Numbered from the stretch's first letter, positions 15,344-24,976 are shown. The stretch: DNA of 64,000 nucleotides from Planctomycetota bacterium (GCA_009908915.1 JAAAOJ010000003.1:24987-88986), one strand, 5' to 3'. A program made the numbers and translations. Notes: generated by a model not told the origin, from the letters alone.

Positions 15344-17917
15344 CTACTTTGCTTCCTGCTCAGCCATCGCGTCCCACAGCGAGGGGACATCGCGTTCGGC
15401 CAGTTCCTTCTCGGCCGCCGGCTTGCCGCTTTTCGGCACCCAGACGCGCAGGGGCCGGACGGTCTGTGCGGCCTGACGCCCGCGGCGCCGGGACCGATGC
15501 GTCACATCCGTGGACGGTGCGGCCGGTGCCTTCCGGGGCTGGGTGGTGGCCGGTTCCTCCGGCTGCGGGGCCGGGGCGGCCTGGTGGGACTTGACGTCGG
15601 TTGCCGGCTCGGCCTCGGCAGCCTCGTCGACCTTCGGAGCCGGGCTGGTCGACCTGGCCTGCGGCTCGTCGTCGAGCTGCAGCAGGCGGTCGATCGTCGG
15701 CGTGGCCGCGGGGGCCTTGCTGCCGGCCTCGTCGGTCGTGTCTTTGTCCTCATCGGAATCGGTCTCGCCAGCGTCCATCTCGGCCGCCTCGCTGTCCGGC
15801 TCGGCGGGCGTCAACTCGGGGGCCGTCTCGGGGCTGTGACCGGGCGGCGTCGGGGCCGCGACGGGTTCGTCCTCGATGATGACCGTGGTCTCGCTGGACG
15901 GCTCTTCCTTGATCATGGGCGGCTCGGCCGACTCGTTCGGCTCGGGCGGTGGGAGGATCTCGATGCCCGCTTCGTCACCTCGCACCGGCGGGGCCGACAT
16001 GCGGCGGGGACCTCGAACGGGCGTCTCGATCGGATTCTCGATCGACATCCGCTCACGGGCCTCCAGCGGGATCCGGTCGTCGCTCAGCGGCCGGGTCGGA
16101 TACTGCACGGACTCGATCGGCATGCCGAGGTCCTGCATGATCATCCGCTTGACGACGTCGCGGGAGCTGACAAATCGGGGCTGCTCCGCCCAGTACGCCT
16201 GGTCCGTCAGGCGTTCCTTGAGTCGGATGGCCTGGATCATCTTGGGCTCGTACGCCAGGGCGAGGTCAAGGTTCCACATAGCGGCGGATTCCTTGCCGGC
16301 CACCAGGTCGCGCTTCGCCTGATGGAGGTGCCAGTTGGCGAACTGCGCCCGATTCAGCCACATCATGCCGCGCCGCCCGCCGATGCGGGTGCGTTCCATA
16401 TCGTTGCGCAACTGGTCACTGACGATCTCGTCGACTGGTGCCTGCATGATATGCGGGGTGATAAGGATAATGACCTCCTCACGCAGCTTCGTATCCACAG
16501 TACTGCGGAACGGAATGCCAAGCACCGGAATGCTGCCGAGCACCGGCACCTGGGCACGGTTGGCCACGTCCCGCTCGCGGAACAGCCCGCCGATCACCAG
16601 CGTCTTTCCGTCACGAATCATGACGTTCGTGGTCGCTTCGGTGGTCGCGGCACGCGGCAACGCCGTGCCGGTCTCGCCGACCTGTTCGACGCCACCTTCA
16701 GAGACCTCCGGGTGGACTTCCATACGGACCCAGCCGTCGTCGCCAACGTAGGGGCGGACGATCAGCCGCGTGCCCGTCTCCAGATATTCCACTTCTTGGG
16801 CGGCGGCCGTCGAGGTAATGGTCGTCGTCAGGTAGCCTTCCTTGCGGCCGATAAGGACCTCACCACGCTGGTTGTTGACGACCAGCAGCTTGGGATTGGC
16901 CAGGACCGTCGTGTCGGTAATCGATTCCAGGGCCCGCAGGAAGACGGAAATATCGTTCCACACCAGGCCGATCGTCAGCGGCGAACCTTCCAGTTGCTGG
17001 TTGACGCTCATCGGCATGGACACGCGCATATTCCGACGGTTCAGGTTGTTGATATCCGTGGCCGGAGCCGTCAGCCCACTGGTGAGGTCGGTGGTCGTCG
17101 CCACGCCGTCGGCATCGACCATCTGTCCGAACTCGGCGCCGGTAATTGCCTGAATGTTCAGGCCAAGAGCATTGTCTTCCGTCAACTGCGCCGAGAGAAT
17201 CGTCGACTCGATCAGCACCTGCTTCGGCCGAACGTCCAGTTCCTCCAGCAGCTCTTCGATGGCGTCGAGGTTCTCCTCGTAATCGTAGACAATCAGCACC
17301 TCCCCGGCCGCGTGCGACTTGCCACCGGTCTCCTCGGTACTGGCCGCGATACCGGAACTCGGGGCCGGCGTGACGGTGATGCTGCCCTTCTCGGACAACG
17401 ACTTCTCGACGAGAACCTTCGCGTCGGCCGCGGTCAGGTAGGCCAGACGGAAAACGCGCGACTTGATCGGAACGAAGGCGTCGGCCTCCTGGGCCGTGTA
17501 GACGTAGATGAAATCTTCTTCCTCGATAGCCACGAGGTTGCTGGACTTCAAAACGGCCTTGAGTGCCTGCTCCCAGGTGAGACCGTCAAGCTGGAGGTTG
17601 ATGCTACCGGTGACATTGTTCGACGGGACGATCTGCTTCTTGCCCTGGCGCTGACCCTGGATACTCAGAACGACCAGCGTCTGCCGGACGTCCGCACCGC
17701 CTACCGGCGTCTTAATTGATATCTGGCCACCCGGGCCCGGCCGAACCACACGGGCACCGCCAGTGTCCTCGCCCGAGACCGTCGTTGTCGTTGTGGTCGT
17801 ATCGTCCGTCTCCACCCCTGTTGGTTCCTGCTGGGCCCACGCTGCGGTACTGAGCGCAGCGGTAGCAACTACGATCGCCAGCACCCACGTCAGAGCGGTG
17901 CACCGAATATAAAGCAT
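15344..17917 (-). CDS. pilQ: Secretin (PilQ/GspD family) with long C-terminal extension
   Basis: An 857-aa outer-membrane channel protein. It has a signal peptide ending ALSTAAWAQ, an STN/secretin N0-like domain (about 60-160), an N1 domain (VFRLAYLTAADAKVLVEKSL), and the secretin core with VLANPKLLVVNNQRGEV, TGTRLIVRPYVGDDGWVRM and the C-terminal VPVLGSIPVLGIPFRS followed by EEVIILITPHIM. Secretins usually end soon after this, but about 320 residues follow: a helical segment (NWHLHQAKRDLVAGKESAAM) and a long Pro/Ala/Glu/Asp-rich stretch ending DVPSLWDAMAEQEAK. The ATG at 17917 is next to an in-frame GTG at 17920, both behind GGAG. Confidence 0.92.
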   Translation of the reverse strand: MLYIRCTALTWVLAIVVATAALSTAAWAQQEPTGVETDDTTTTTTTVSGEDTGGARVVRPGPGGQISIKTPVGGADVRQTLVVLSIQGQRQGKKQIVPSNNVTGSINLQLDGLTWEQALKAVLKSSNLVAIEEEDFIYVYTAQEADAFVPIKSRVFRLAYLTAADAKVLVEKSLSEKGSITVTPAPSSGIAASTEETGGKSHAAGEVLIVYDYEENLDAIEELLEELDVRPKQVLIESTILSAQLTEDNALGLNIQAITGAEFGQMVDADGVATTTDLTSGLTAPATDINNLNRRNMRVSMPMSVNQQLEGSPLTIGLVWNDISVFLRALESITDTTVLANPKLLVVNNQRGEVLIGRKEGYLTTTITSTAAAQEVEYLETGTRLIVRPYVGDDGWVRMEVHPEVSEGGVEQVGETGTALPRAATTEATTNVMIRDGKTLVIGGLFRERDVANRAQVPVLGSIPVLGIPFRSTVDTKLREEVIILITPHIMQAPVDEIVSDQLRNDMERTRIGGRRGMMWLNRAQFANWHLHQAKRDLVAGKESAAMWNLDLALAYEPKMIQAIRLKERLTDQAYWAEQPRFVSSRDVVKRMIMQDLGMPIESVQYPTRPLSDDRIPLEARERMSIENPIETPVRGPRRMSAPPVRGDEAGIEILPPPEPNESAEPPMIKEEPSSETTVIIEDEPVAAPTPPGHSPETAPELTPAEPDSEAAEMDAGETDSDEDKDTTDEAGSKAPAATPTIDRLLQLDDEPQARSTSPAPKVDEAAEAEPATDVKSHQAAPAPQPEEPATTQPRKAPAAPSTDVTHRSRRRGRQAAQTVRPLRVWVPKSGKPAAEKELAERDVPSLWDAMAEQEAK

Positions 17918-18070
17918 CACTGGGTTCTCCAGACCGATTCCGCAGAAACCCGTCGTGCCTGTCCCTTATCGTCAACGAAACCCCTCGATACGTTAAGCTT
18001 TTTCTGCAAAAACTTCTTTGTAGAATCAGGTAGTTTTGCGGATGCTCCCAGGTCTCACCGCCTCGGAGCG

Positions 18071-20080
18071 CTATTTTCCCTCTTGTCGCTGGTGCGGCTG
18101 GGCGCCCTGCATCCGCTCCTGTTGGCGTTGCAGCCACTCCTGGTAGCCGGGCGGCTCGGGGAAAGCCTGGGCGAAATCGACACCCTCGATCTGGCAGAGC
18201 TGCTGCAGCGGCCGGCGGGCGCCGTGATACGCCATCGCCTGGACGAGGGGCCGATCCTGCATCACCGCAAACAGACGGCTGCGCTGCTGGAGCGTAAGGC
18301 TCACCCCGAAGACCCGCGGCTGGGCCAGCAGCTTCGCCAGCACGTCCGCAACCACCCAGTCGTAGGACTCGGGCAGCTTCATCCGCTCGACGGCCTGCTC
18401 CTGGTACGCCTTGTACAGCCGCCCGGCGAAGCTGTACCGCCCCTGCCAGACGTCCTCGTGCCCGTAGACGCCGCGCGCCAGCAAAGCCCGCTTCAGCGAC
18501 AGTTGCATCAGTTGGATAACCAGGTCGTATCGCAAGTCCGGATCGCGGGCGAAGTCGTTGACGATAAAGCTCTGCACGCGCGCAAACTGCCAGTCGGCGC
18601 TGTCGCGATTGTACTCGTTTTTGCAGAAGTCGAAGTGCCGCTGGGCCTCGGCTATGCGGGCATCGGCGACGAGCATTTTCATCGCGTCGATCAGGTAGTT
18701 CACGTGACCCGACCCGAGAATGTTGTCCGCGAAGTCGCGAACCGGCTTGCCCTCGGCCTTCTGAATCTCCTCGACCCGGGCAATAAACGCCAGGTGCTGC
18801 CGGTGTGTCGGCTCGATGTACCGCAGGTCGGAGGCTTCCCAGTAGTTGGGATACAGGGGGTCGTCGGGCCGCGCCTGCAGCGCCACCACACCGGTAGACG
18901 TCAGCGTTTTGAGCGAATTGAGCACGTTTCGCATGTTGTTCAGGCGGTGCATGTTCTCCACACCCATCAGGTCACAGACCTCCAGCCCGTAGGCCGCCCA
19001 GTACAGGCCGTGACTCATCGCGTGCCGCCAATCCAGCGGCAGCGGATAGGCCTCGCCGTCGTGCTCGACCGTCCGCTCCATCAGCCGCAACATGAACGCG
19101 GGGTCCATTTTGTAGCGGTTCCAAAGGATCTGCGCCCGTACGAAGGCCAGCAGCTTCGCCCGCGGCTCGGCCGAGGCAGGCTCGTTGATCAGGTCGGACA
19201 GCTGCTGTTCCTGCTCGGTCGCCGGCTCGGGCGTCTCGATGCGGACGACGTCGGCCGACGGATCCAGGCTCCAGGCGTTCCAGGCCTCCAGCAGCGACTC
19301 GTCGACCTCCACGCCCCGCGTGGCCAGCCGATCGGCGTAGGCCGCCACGGCCGGGTCGCTGAGCAGTTGCTCCCGCGCGCCCGGCTGGATGAGGTCGCGG
19401 CCCTGCAGGGTCCGGTCACGGTTCAGCGGCGCCTCGGCGATCGGGCGGAAGGCGTCGATCGTCTGTTGGGTCGCCTCGGCGAGCGAGAGACGGCTGTCCT
19501 CGTTGTAAGGCGGCGCGCCGAGGAGTGTCTGCATCTCCCACGCCCAGCGGGCTTTGTACGACCAGTGCATGTCGTCCAGTCGCCCGGCGATCTTCGAGAC
19601 GAAAATCCACGACAGTTCCTTGTAGAGGACCAGGCTGCGGGGATTCAGCGGTATGCCGCGATCCCGCAACAGCTTCACGCCGTTGTACACCCACTGCCAA
19701 CGCTCCTCGCGCGTGAAGGTGGTCACCGAGATGTTCCAGGCCATGTTCCACGCCTGGAACGCCCAGACACCGGGGTAGTACGGCTGGAGCTGGCAGATGG
19801 CCTCGGCGAGCTGGTAGGCGTCGAAGTGCCTCCCGGCCTGGTGGGCCGCCTGGCTGCGGATCCACAGGTAGTTGACCGCCAGGACGCGCAGCCCGCCCGG
19901 CAGCGTGGTGATGACCGACAGCTCGGGGTTCTGGCGGAGAACGTCCACGTCCTCCTCGCCGAGCAGGTTGGCCTCCTGTCCCCGGCCGGCCAGCGGACGG
20001 TGCAGCAGCCCGGCCACCGCGAGCAGGACAATCGCGCCGGCAAGGCAGCCAGCCTGGATGTATCGCGTTCGATGCTTCAT
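18071..20080 (-). CDS. Membrane-anchored TPR-like protein of unknown function
   Basis: A 669-aa protein I cannot name. It has an N-terminal signal anchor (about 10-28, AGCLAGAIVLLAVAGLL), then an all-helical, Trp/Tyr-rich chain with repeat-like helices (YQLAEAICQLQPYYPGVWAF, QAWNMAWNISVTTFTREERW) reminiscent of degenerate TPRs. A conserved-looking block DWRHAMSHGLYWAAYGLEVC lies near 370. The bulk should be periplasmic. The C-terminus is Gln-rich (QEWLQRQQERMQ). It follows an ABC-2 permease and its ATPase on the same strand, so it may be a partner of that transporter; this is inference from position. Confidence 0.8.
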   Translation of the reverse strand: MKHRTRYIQAGCLAGAIVLLAVAGLLHRPLAGRGQEANLLGEEDVDVLRQNPELSVITTLPGGLRVLAVNYLWIRSQAAHQAGRHFDAYQLAEAICQLQPYYPGVWAFQAWNMAWNISVTTFTREERWQWVYNGVKLLRDRGIPLNPRSLVLYKELSWIFVSKIAGRLDDMHWSYKARWAWEMQTLLGAPPYNEDSRLSLAEATQQTIDAFRPIAEAPLNRDRTLQGRDLIQPGAREQLLSDPAVAAYADRLATRGVEVDESLLEAWNAWSLDPSADVVRIETPEPATEQEQQLSDLINEPASAEPRAKLLAFVRAQILWNRYKMDPAFMLRLMERTVEHDGEAYPLPLDWRHAMSHGLYWAAYGLEVCDLMGVENMHRLNNMRNVLNSLKTLTSTGVVALQARPDDPLYPNYWEASDLRYIEPTHRQHLAFIARVEEIQKAEGKPVRDFADNILGSGHVNYLIDAMKMLVADARIAEAQRHFDFCKNEYNRDSADWQFARVQSFIVNDFARDPDLRYDLVIQLMQLSLKRALLARGVYGHEDVWQGRYSFAGRLYKAYQEQAVERMKLPESYDWVVADVLAKLLAQPRVFGVSLTLQQRSRLFAVMQDRPLVQAMAYHGARRPLQQLCQIEGVDFAQAFPEPPGYQEWLQRQQERMQGAQPHQRQEGK

Positions 20081-20123
20081 CGTTCTGTCGTCAGTTCCTT
20101 TGAGCGTCTTGCCTGCAAAGCGT

Positions 20124-20145
20124 GGTGCGTAACAAGTGACGCACC
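20124..20145. repeat. Palindromic repeat, family A (copy 1)
   Basis: Arms GGTGCGTAAC and GTGACGCACC around AA. One of four copies of the same imperfect or perfect palindrome found between 20.1 and 30.3 kb. It lies between the 669-aa protein gene and the ABC permease gene, so it would form a hairpin in the operon message. Confidence 0.85.
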
Positions 20146-20217
20146 CTACCGTTTTGCTTTACGATGCGCGGTGCAGCACCCGCTGCACCGGGTCACTGCA
20201 ATGTGTATTATTGTGCA

Positions 20218-22110
20218 TTATGTTGTTTCCGCCCCCGCCAGTTCGCGGCGCTGGAAGATCAGGCATCCGCCGAGCAGGTACAGGACCGTCCGGACCGCCA
20301 CGGTCATCGCACCCACGTCGGCCACGTTCAGCCACCCGATCGCCAGGCCGTCAACCAAACGTTCCGACGGCGAGGTCTGGGAAAAGTCCGGCAGGACCAC
20401 CTGCAGCACACCCAACGTCAGCACGCCCACGCTCGACATCACGTCGCCGCCGGAGGCCAGCGCCTCGGACAGCCAGCCCATCATCCAGCCGTTGGCCAGC
20501 AGCACCATGCATGCAAAGGCCCCGACCGGGAACGACAGCCAACTGCCGAAAAACACGCCCAGCGCCGCCAGGAACGCCAACTGGAACAACACCAGCAGCA
20601 TCGCCCGCAGGACATTCGCCTCGAAGCCGCCCACGCGGTACAGCAGCGAGACGTCCTCGTACTTGATCCGGACCGGCCGAGGCGGCGGGCCGTCGCGCGA
20701 CACGGGCACGTTATGGTACTGCACGGCGATCTCCGCCTCGCCGTCGGCTGCGGCACCGAAGACCGGCAGCGTGACCGTCGTCATCGAGTTCAGCGGGCCC
20801 ATGCCCCAGTCGCTGTAAATGCGTTCAAACCGCAGATCCGGTTCGCCCTCGGCCGGGGCGGCCCCGTCGGCCTCGACCGTGACGCCGCGGAAAAGCTCGA
20901 TCACCCGCGCCATCGTGCCGGACCGGCTGCCGGCCGTCGGCACGACCTTGTAGCGGAACTGGACGGTCGGCTCGGCCGTAACGGTCACCGTATCGCCGGG
21001 CTCCAGCGAATGAAGCTCCGCGTGCGTCATCTCCGAGGCCGGGAAAGCCACGTCAAAGCCGTCGGTCTCGACGCGCATGACGCGCCCGCGATAGCCCTGG
21101 ACCTTGACCGGGCCGCCGTAGACCAGCCGCCCCACCACCCGTCGCGGGGCCACGATGCGGAACCGCCCGCGATCCACCGCAGCCAGCTCGACCGATCCGG
21201 CAACGCTCACGGTTTCGCCGGAGACGTCTAGCCCGCCGAAGCGGTACGGCATGGTCCCCCCGGGGGCGATGAGTTCGCTAGCGGTCTGCGCCTCGTCCTG
21301 GACTTGCCGGACGATCTGCTGCTCCGCCTGTTGGCGTGTGAGGTCACGGCTGGCCATGTAGGCCTCGACGGCCTGGTTGAAGTAGCCCTGCTGCCTCATC
21401 TGAGTGATGCGACGGGCGACGGCGGTTTCATAGTCGGGCAGGCGCGGCCTGAGTCGTCGTCGAGCGGTGAAGACCTCGGTTTCGACGATGCGGCGGTCGA
21501 GGTCGCTGGCGGCCTGGCCGTCGCGCAGGAACTGGACAAAGACGTAGATGCCGACCCACGAGGCCAGCAGCAGCATGCCGCTGAGGGCCATCACGCCCAT
21601 CCAACGACCGACGAGGTATTCCCAGCGGCGGACGGGCTTGACGGAGACCAGAAAGATGGTTCGCTCGCGGATGTCCCAGGAGACCACCGCCACGGCCAGC
21701 AGGACGGTGACGATCGACAGCAGCGCCCCGGAGATGCTCACGCCGTAGGAGAGGTAGGTTCGGATGCTGCCGGCAAGCGTGCCGTCGCCTTTCATGAACC
21801 GCGGCAGCAGCGTCAAGACGAGCACGAGCATGACGACGAAGGCCATCGCGATGCGCATGCGGGCCGACTGGGCCAGCGTCTGACGGGCCACCGCGCGGAT
21901 GCCGTGGCGGCTGAGCAGCACGGCCAGGCCCGCCGCGGCCAGCGCGACGGCGGCGATCTGGGCGGCGGCGAACTCGCGGATCAGCCAGACGACCGGGACA
22001 GCCCCGGCGACGAGGATGGCAACGACGGCAATGACAATCGGCCCGGACATGCGCCCCTGCAGGACGCCGCCCAGGCTTCCGGTCGCTCTTTTGTCGGTTG
22101 TCTCCGCCAT
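20218..22110 (-). CDS. ABC-2 type permease with large extracytoplasmic insert
   Basis: A 630-aa integral membrane protein. Paired TM helices lie near 24-65 and 85-103, then SGALLSIVTVLLAVAVVSW, SWDIRERTIFLVSVKPVRRW (the ABC-2 coupling-helix region) and a TM at about 170-190. A soluble insert of roughly 270 residues (about 195-465) has beta-rich segments, for example ISGETVSVAGSVEL-like and DTVTVTAEPTVQFRYKV. The C-terminal half has four TM helices ending LYLLGGCLIFQRRE. The cognate ATPase gene lies 163 nt upstream. The substrate is unknown. Its start at 22110 gives MAETTDKR. Confidence 0.82.
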   Translation of the reverse strand: MAETTDKRATGSLGGVLQGRMSGPIVIAVVAILVAGAVPVVWLIREFAAAQIAAVALAAAGLAVLLSRHGIRAVARQTLAQSARMRIAMAFVVMLVLVLTLLPRFMKGDGTLAGSIRTYLSYGVSISGALLSIVTVLLAVAVVSWDIRERTIFLVSVKPVRRWEYLVGRWMGVMALSGMLLLASWVGIYVFVQFLRDGQAASDLDRRIVETEVFTARRRLRPRLPDYETAVARRITQMRQQGYFNQAVEAYMASRDLTRQQAEQQIVRQVQDEAQTASELIAPGGTMPYRFGGLDVSGETVSVAGSVELAAVDRGRFRIVAPRRVVGRLVYGGPVKVQGYRGRVMRVETDGFDVAFPASEMTHAELHSLEPGDTVTVTAEPTVQFRYKVVPTAGSRSGTMARVIELFRGVTVEADGAAPAEGEPDLRFERIYSDWGMGPLNSMTTVTLPVFGAAADGEAEIAVQYHNVPVSRDGPPPRPVRIKYEDVSLLYRVGGFEANVLRAMLLVLFQLAFLAALGVFFGSWLSFPVGAFACMVLLANGWMMGWLSEALASGGDVMSSVGVLTLGVLQVVLPDFSQTSPSERLVDGLAIGWLNVADVGAMTVAVRTVLYLLGGCLIFQRRELAGAETT

Positions 22111-22177
22111 GGTGTCTCGTATCCGCGTATGTCGGGCGTCTCAGAACGACAAGGTTGCTCCAGTTCCAGTCGGTGCG

Positions 22178-22205
22178 TCTGGTGCGTAACAAGTTACGCA
22201 CCAGA
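22178..22205. repeat. Palindromic repeat, family A (copy 2, perfect and extended)
   Basis: Two 13-nt arms TCTGGTGCGTAAC and GTTACGCACCAGA around AA form a perfect 28-bp inverted repeat between the permease and ATPase genes. It is the longest member of the family. Confidence 0.88.
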
Positions 22206-22251
22206 CTAGTTCTCACGCAAAACAGGCCCCGCGCGTCGTCGAACACGCCCC

Positions 22252-22271
22252 GCGAGCAACGAGTTGCTCGC
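22252..22271. repeat. Palindromic repeat, family B (copy 1)
   Basis: GCGAGCAACGAGTTGCTCGC, 9-bp arms around GA, abutting the stop codon of the ABC ATPase gene. Further copies are at 30338-30357 and 54277-54296. Confidence 0.85.
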
Positions 22272-22272
22272 C

Positions 22273-23469
22273 CTACGGTTCGTCGCCGAGCAGGTCGTCG
22301 ATAATGCCGCGGTCGGCCTGCGTCTGATCGGGCTTCTTCGGTTGCGCTCTCTCGTCGGCGGGCGCGGCGGCTTCGGCGGATGTCTGCGGCTCGACGTCGC
22401 GGGCCTGCTGCAGGCCGGTCAGAATGCTCTCGTCGACGTCGCGTGTCTCCTCGACCGGCGCTTCAGCCTGCTCGGCCTCGATAGGCTCGGGCGTTTCGTT
22501 CTCGCCGCCAACGAGCGATTCGATGATGTCGCGTCCTTCCTCGCCGGCCCCGGTGAGGAACTCGGCCACCTGCCCGCCGGCGATGGCACCGCCGTGGGAG
22601 ACGCGCTGCTGGCGGGCCTCCTCAACGATGTTCAGAAAGAGGTTCTCCAGCCGGTCGCGCGGATAGGAGACGTCGCGGACCCCGCGGCCCCTGGCGGTCA
22701 GCACGCGGCGGACCTCCTCGAGCGTTGCTTCGTCGAGTTCGTCGGTGACCAGTTGCGTCTGTTCGCGCCTGGCCAGCAGTTCATCCAGTGTGCCGGTCGC
22801 ACGTTCGCGGCCGCCGTAGAGAATTGTCACACGGTCGCAGACGTCTTCGACGTCGGCCAGCAGGTGGCTGGACAGCAGCACGGTCTTGCCGCGCGTCGCC
22901 AGCGTGCGGATGACGTCCTTGAACTGTTTGGTGCCCAACGGGTCCAGGCCGCTGGTGGGCTCGTCGAGGATCAGCAGGTCCGGGTCGTTGATCAGTGCCT
23001 GGGCCAGGCCGATGCGTCGCTGCATGCCCTTGGAGTATTCGCCCACGCGGCGATGCGCGACCGCCGAGAGGCCGACCATCTCCAGCAGCGTCTCAATGCG
23101 CTGGCGACGCTGGCGACGCGGCACGTGGAACAACTGGCCGTAGAAGTTCAGCGTCTCGCGGGCGTCGAGGAACGGATACAGGTCCGACTCCTCCGGCAGG
23201 AAGCCGATGCGACTCTTGACGCGAACGTTCGTCGGGTCGTGGTCGAAGATGTGGATGCGGCCCCGCGTGGGAAACAGCAACCCCAGCAGCATCTTGATGG
23301 TCGTGCTCTTGCCCGATCCGTTGGGCCCCAACATGCCGAAGACCTCGCGCGGCCTGATCTCGAGGTTCAGATCCGTCACGGCGGCGACCTTCTCCCGCAA
23401 CCAGAAGTCGCGAAAGACCTTCGTCAGGCCCACCGTGCGAATCACGCTCTGTTGTGTGGTCTCAACCAT
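22273..23469 (-). CDS. ABC transporter ATP-binding protein (ABC-2 exporter type)
   Basis: A 398-aa ATPase. The nucleotide-binding domain (about 10-235) has Walker A GPNGSGKST (48-56), the Q-loop near FLPEESDLYPF, signature YSKGMQRR in place of LSGGQ, Walker B LLILDEPTSGLDP and the switch His in LLSSHLLADVEDVC. After about residue 300 the chain becomes an acidic, Ala/Glu/Pro-rich tail ending RGIIDDLLGDEP, unusual for this family and possibly a docking segment. The ATG at 23469 follows GGAGC at a 9-nt gap. It likely drives the adjacent permease at 20218-22110, and perhaps also the related one at 28792-30225. Confidence 0.92.
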   Translation of the reverse strand: MVETTQQSVIRTVGLTKVFRDFWLREKVAAVTDLNLEIRPREVFGMLGPNGSGKSTTIKMLLGLLFPTRGRIHIFDHDPTNVRVKSRIGFLPEESDLYPFLDARETLNFYGQLFHVPRRQRRQRIETLLEMVGLSAVAHRRVGEYSKGMQRRIGLAQALINDPDLLILDEPTSGLDPLGTKQFKDVIRTLATRGKTVLLSSHLLADVEDVCDRVTILYGGRERATGTLDELLARREQTQLVTDELDEATLEEVRRVLTARGRGVRDVSYPRDRLENLFLNIVEEARQQRVSHGGAIAGGQVAEFLTGAGEEGRDIIESLVGGENETPEPIEAEQAEAPVEETRDVDESILTGLQQARDVEPQTSAEAAAPADERAQPKKPDQTQADRGIIDDLLGDEP

Positions 23470-23562
23470 CGGATACAAGCTCCAAGAAGATGCAAGCTCC
23501 AGGTTCCAAGCTCCGCGAACTCGCTTGTCTTCGTTGGAACTTGGCCGTTGGTTACTTGGATC

Positions 23563-24933
23563 TTATTTCTTTCGTTTCTGTTCCCACTGGTAGTCCAGCA
23601 GTTCCTGCAGGACGTCCGGATCGGGGTTGATGCGGATGACCGTCTGGCCCTTCTGGCCGGGCGAGAGGTAGTACTTCATGTTGGTCGGCTGCTGGACGAT
23701 GTCGTCGTAGACTTCCGACCAGAGCTTCTGGAGGAAAACGTCCGGCGCCTGGCGGTACTGGGCGAGGAGTCGCTGGAACTGCTCGGCCCGTCGTTCGGCG
23801 CTCTGGATGACGGCGGTGCGTTCGGCATCGGCAGTGCGGATGACCTGGCTGACCTCGCCGCCGGTATCGACGCGGGTCAGGACATTGTCGATCCTGGCGC
23901 GAAGCCGCTTGGCCTTGCTCTGCAGGGCCGCAAGATGTTCCGGGTTCGGCGGACCGGCCTGGCGACGCAGGGCCTCGATGCGGCCCCGTACGCCCGTGAG
24001 CTGGCCAATGAGGTTGTACGATCGGTCCTTGTCGTCCGCGCCGGCACCCGTCCATCGCTGCTGCTGCGGACGGTCGAGATTCCACGGCCGGCCGACGAGC
24101 TGTATGAAATGCTCCTCGCCGATAACTTCGGCGAGTTGGCGGGCTTCACTGACAGCCTGGTCGATGCGGCTGCGTTTTTCGGACTGGGCCGCCTGTGCGC
24201 GTTCGTAGGCATCGTAGGCAGCGAGCGGCCAGGTGACCGCGTCGGCCTGCGGCAGCAGGATGTTGTCGATGCGGACGGCGTCGTTGCCGACGAGCGTGTC
24301 GACCGCACCCTGCACGTCGCCGCGGATCTGTTCGAGGAAGGCCTCCGGCTGGCCGCGGATGTCCTCGGCGGTCCGCGTGGCGGCGGCCTGCACGGCGGCG
24401 TCGGCGATGTACTGGTGCATCAGCTTCTCGAGATTGTCGACACGGCTGGCTACGTCAAAGGCATTCTGGACGCTGTAGGTACACTGCATCCTGATATGCA
24501 CGAAGTACCGGTCACCGGTCAGCAGTGCCCCGTCGCGGCCGGGATCGAGGCCCTCGTTGCGTCGACTGCGCTCGGCGAGCGGCCTGCCCGCTTCCTCCGG
24601 CGTCTCGTGCATCCAGAAGTTGTCCACCGTCAATGTCTTCTGACGGACGTCGACCACCTGGATGTCACCGACGGGGAACGGCCAGTTGTACACCAGCCCC
24701 TCGCCAACCACATCGGTCTTCCTGCCGAAGACCTTGACGATGCCGACCTCGTTGGATTTGATGGTCTTCACGCCCGTCAGCAGGAAGAGAATGACGAACA
24801 GCACCATCAGGATCCGCAGCAGTGCGAAGCTGACGCGCAGCGAATCGGACAGGCTGCGCATCGCCGGATCGGTCTCGCCCGCCGGAGCCGGCGCGTCCGG
24901 TATCATCGCGTTGTCATTATGTTCCTCTGTCAT
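23563..24933 (-). CDS. HflK-like SPFH/band 7 protein
   Basis: A 456-aa protein with one TM helix (about 36-56, LLRILMVLFVILFLLTGV) preceded by a cytoplasmic Asp/Pro-rich tail, then an SPFH domain starting IKSNEVGIVKVFGRKTD. The HflK-like segment LVYNWPFPVGDIQVVDVR is clear. A long coiled coil follows (about 245-400), interrupted by an insert (about 275-330) rich in Asp/Gly/Arg. The C-terminus MKYYLSPGQKGQTVIRINPD is HflK-like. In E. coli HflK and HflC form a cage around the FtsH protease; no ftsH is visible here. It is the third SPFH gene in a row on this strand. Confidence 0.88.
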   Translation of the reverse strand: MTEEHNDNAMIPDAPAPAGETDPAMRSLSDSLRVSFALLRILMVLFVILFLLTGVKTIKSNEVGIVKVFGRKTDVVGEGLVYNWPFPVGDIQVVDVRQKTLTVDNFWMHETPEEAGRPLAERSRRNEGLDPGRDGALLTGDRYFVHIRMQCTYSVQNAFDVASRVDNLEKLMHQYIADAAVQAAATRTAEDIRGQPEAFLEQIRGDVQGAVDTLVGNDAVRIDNILLPQADAVTWPLAAYDAYERAQAAQSEKRSRIDQAVSEARQLAEVIGEEHFIQLVGRPWNLDRPQQQRWTGAGADDKDRSYNLIGQLTGVRGRIEALRRQAGPPNPEHLAALQSKAKRLRARIDNVLTRVDTGGEVSQVIRTADAERTAVIQSAERRAEQFQRLLAQYRQAPDVFLQKLWSEVYDDIVQQPTNMKYYLSPGQKGQTVIRINPDPDVLQELLDYQWEQKRKK

Positions 24934-24976
24934 GCTGGCCTTTCTCGTATCGCGGGCGTTTTGCCCGTTGTTGCAT

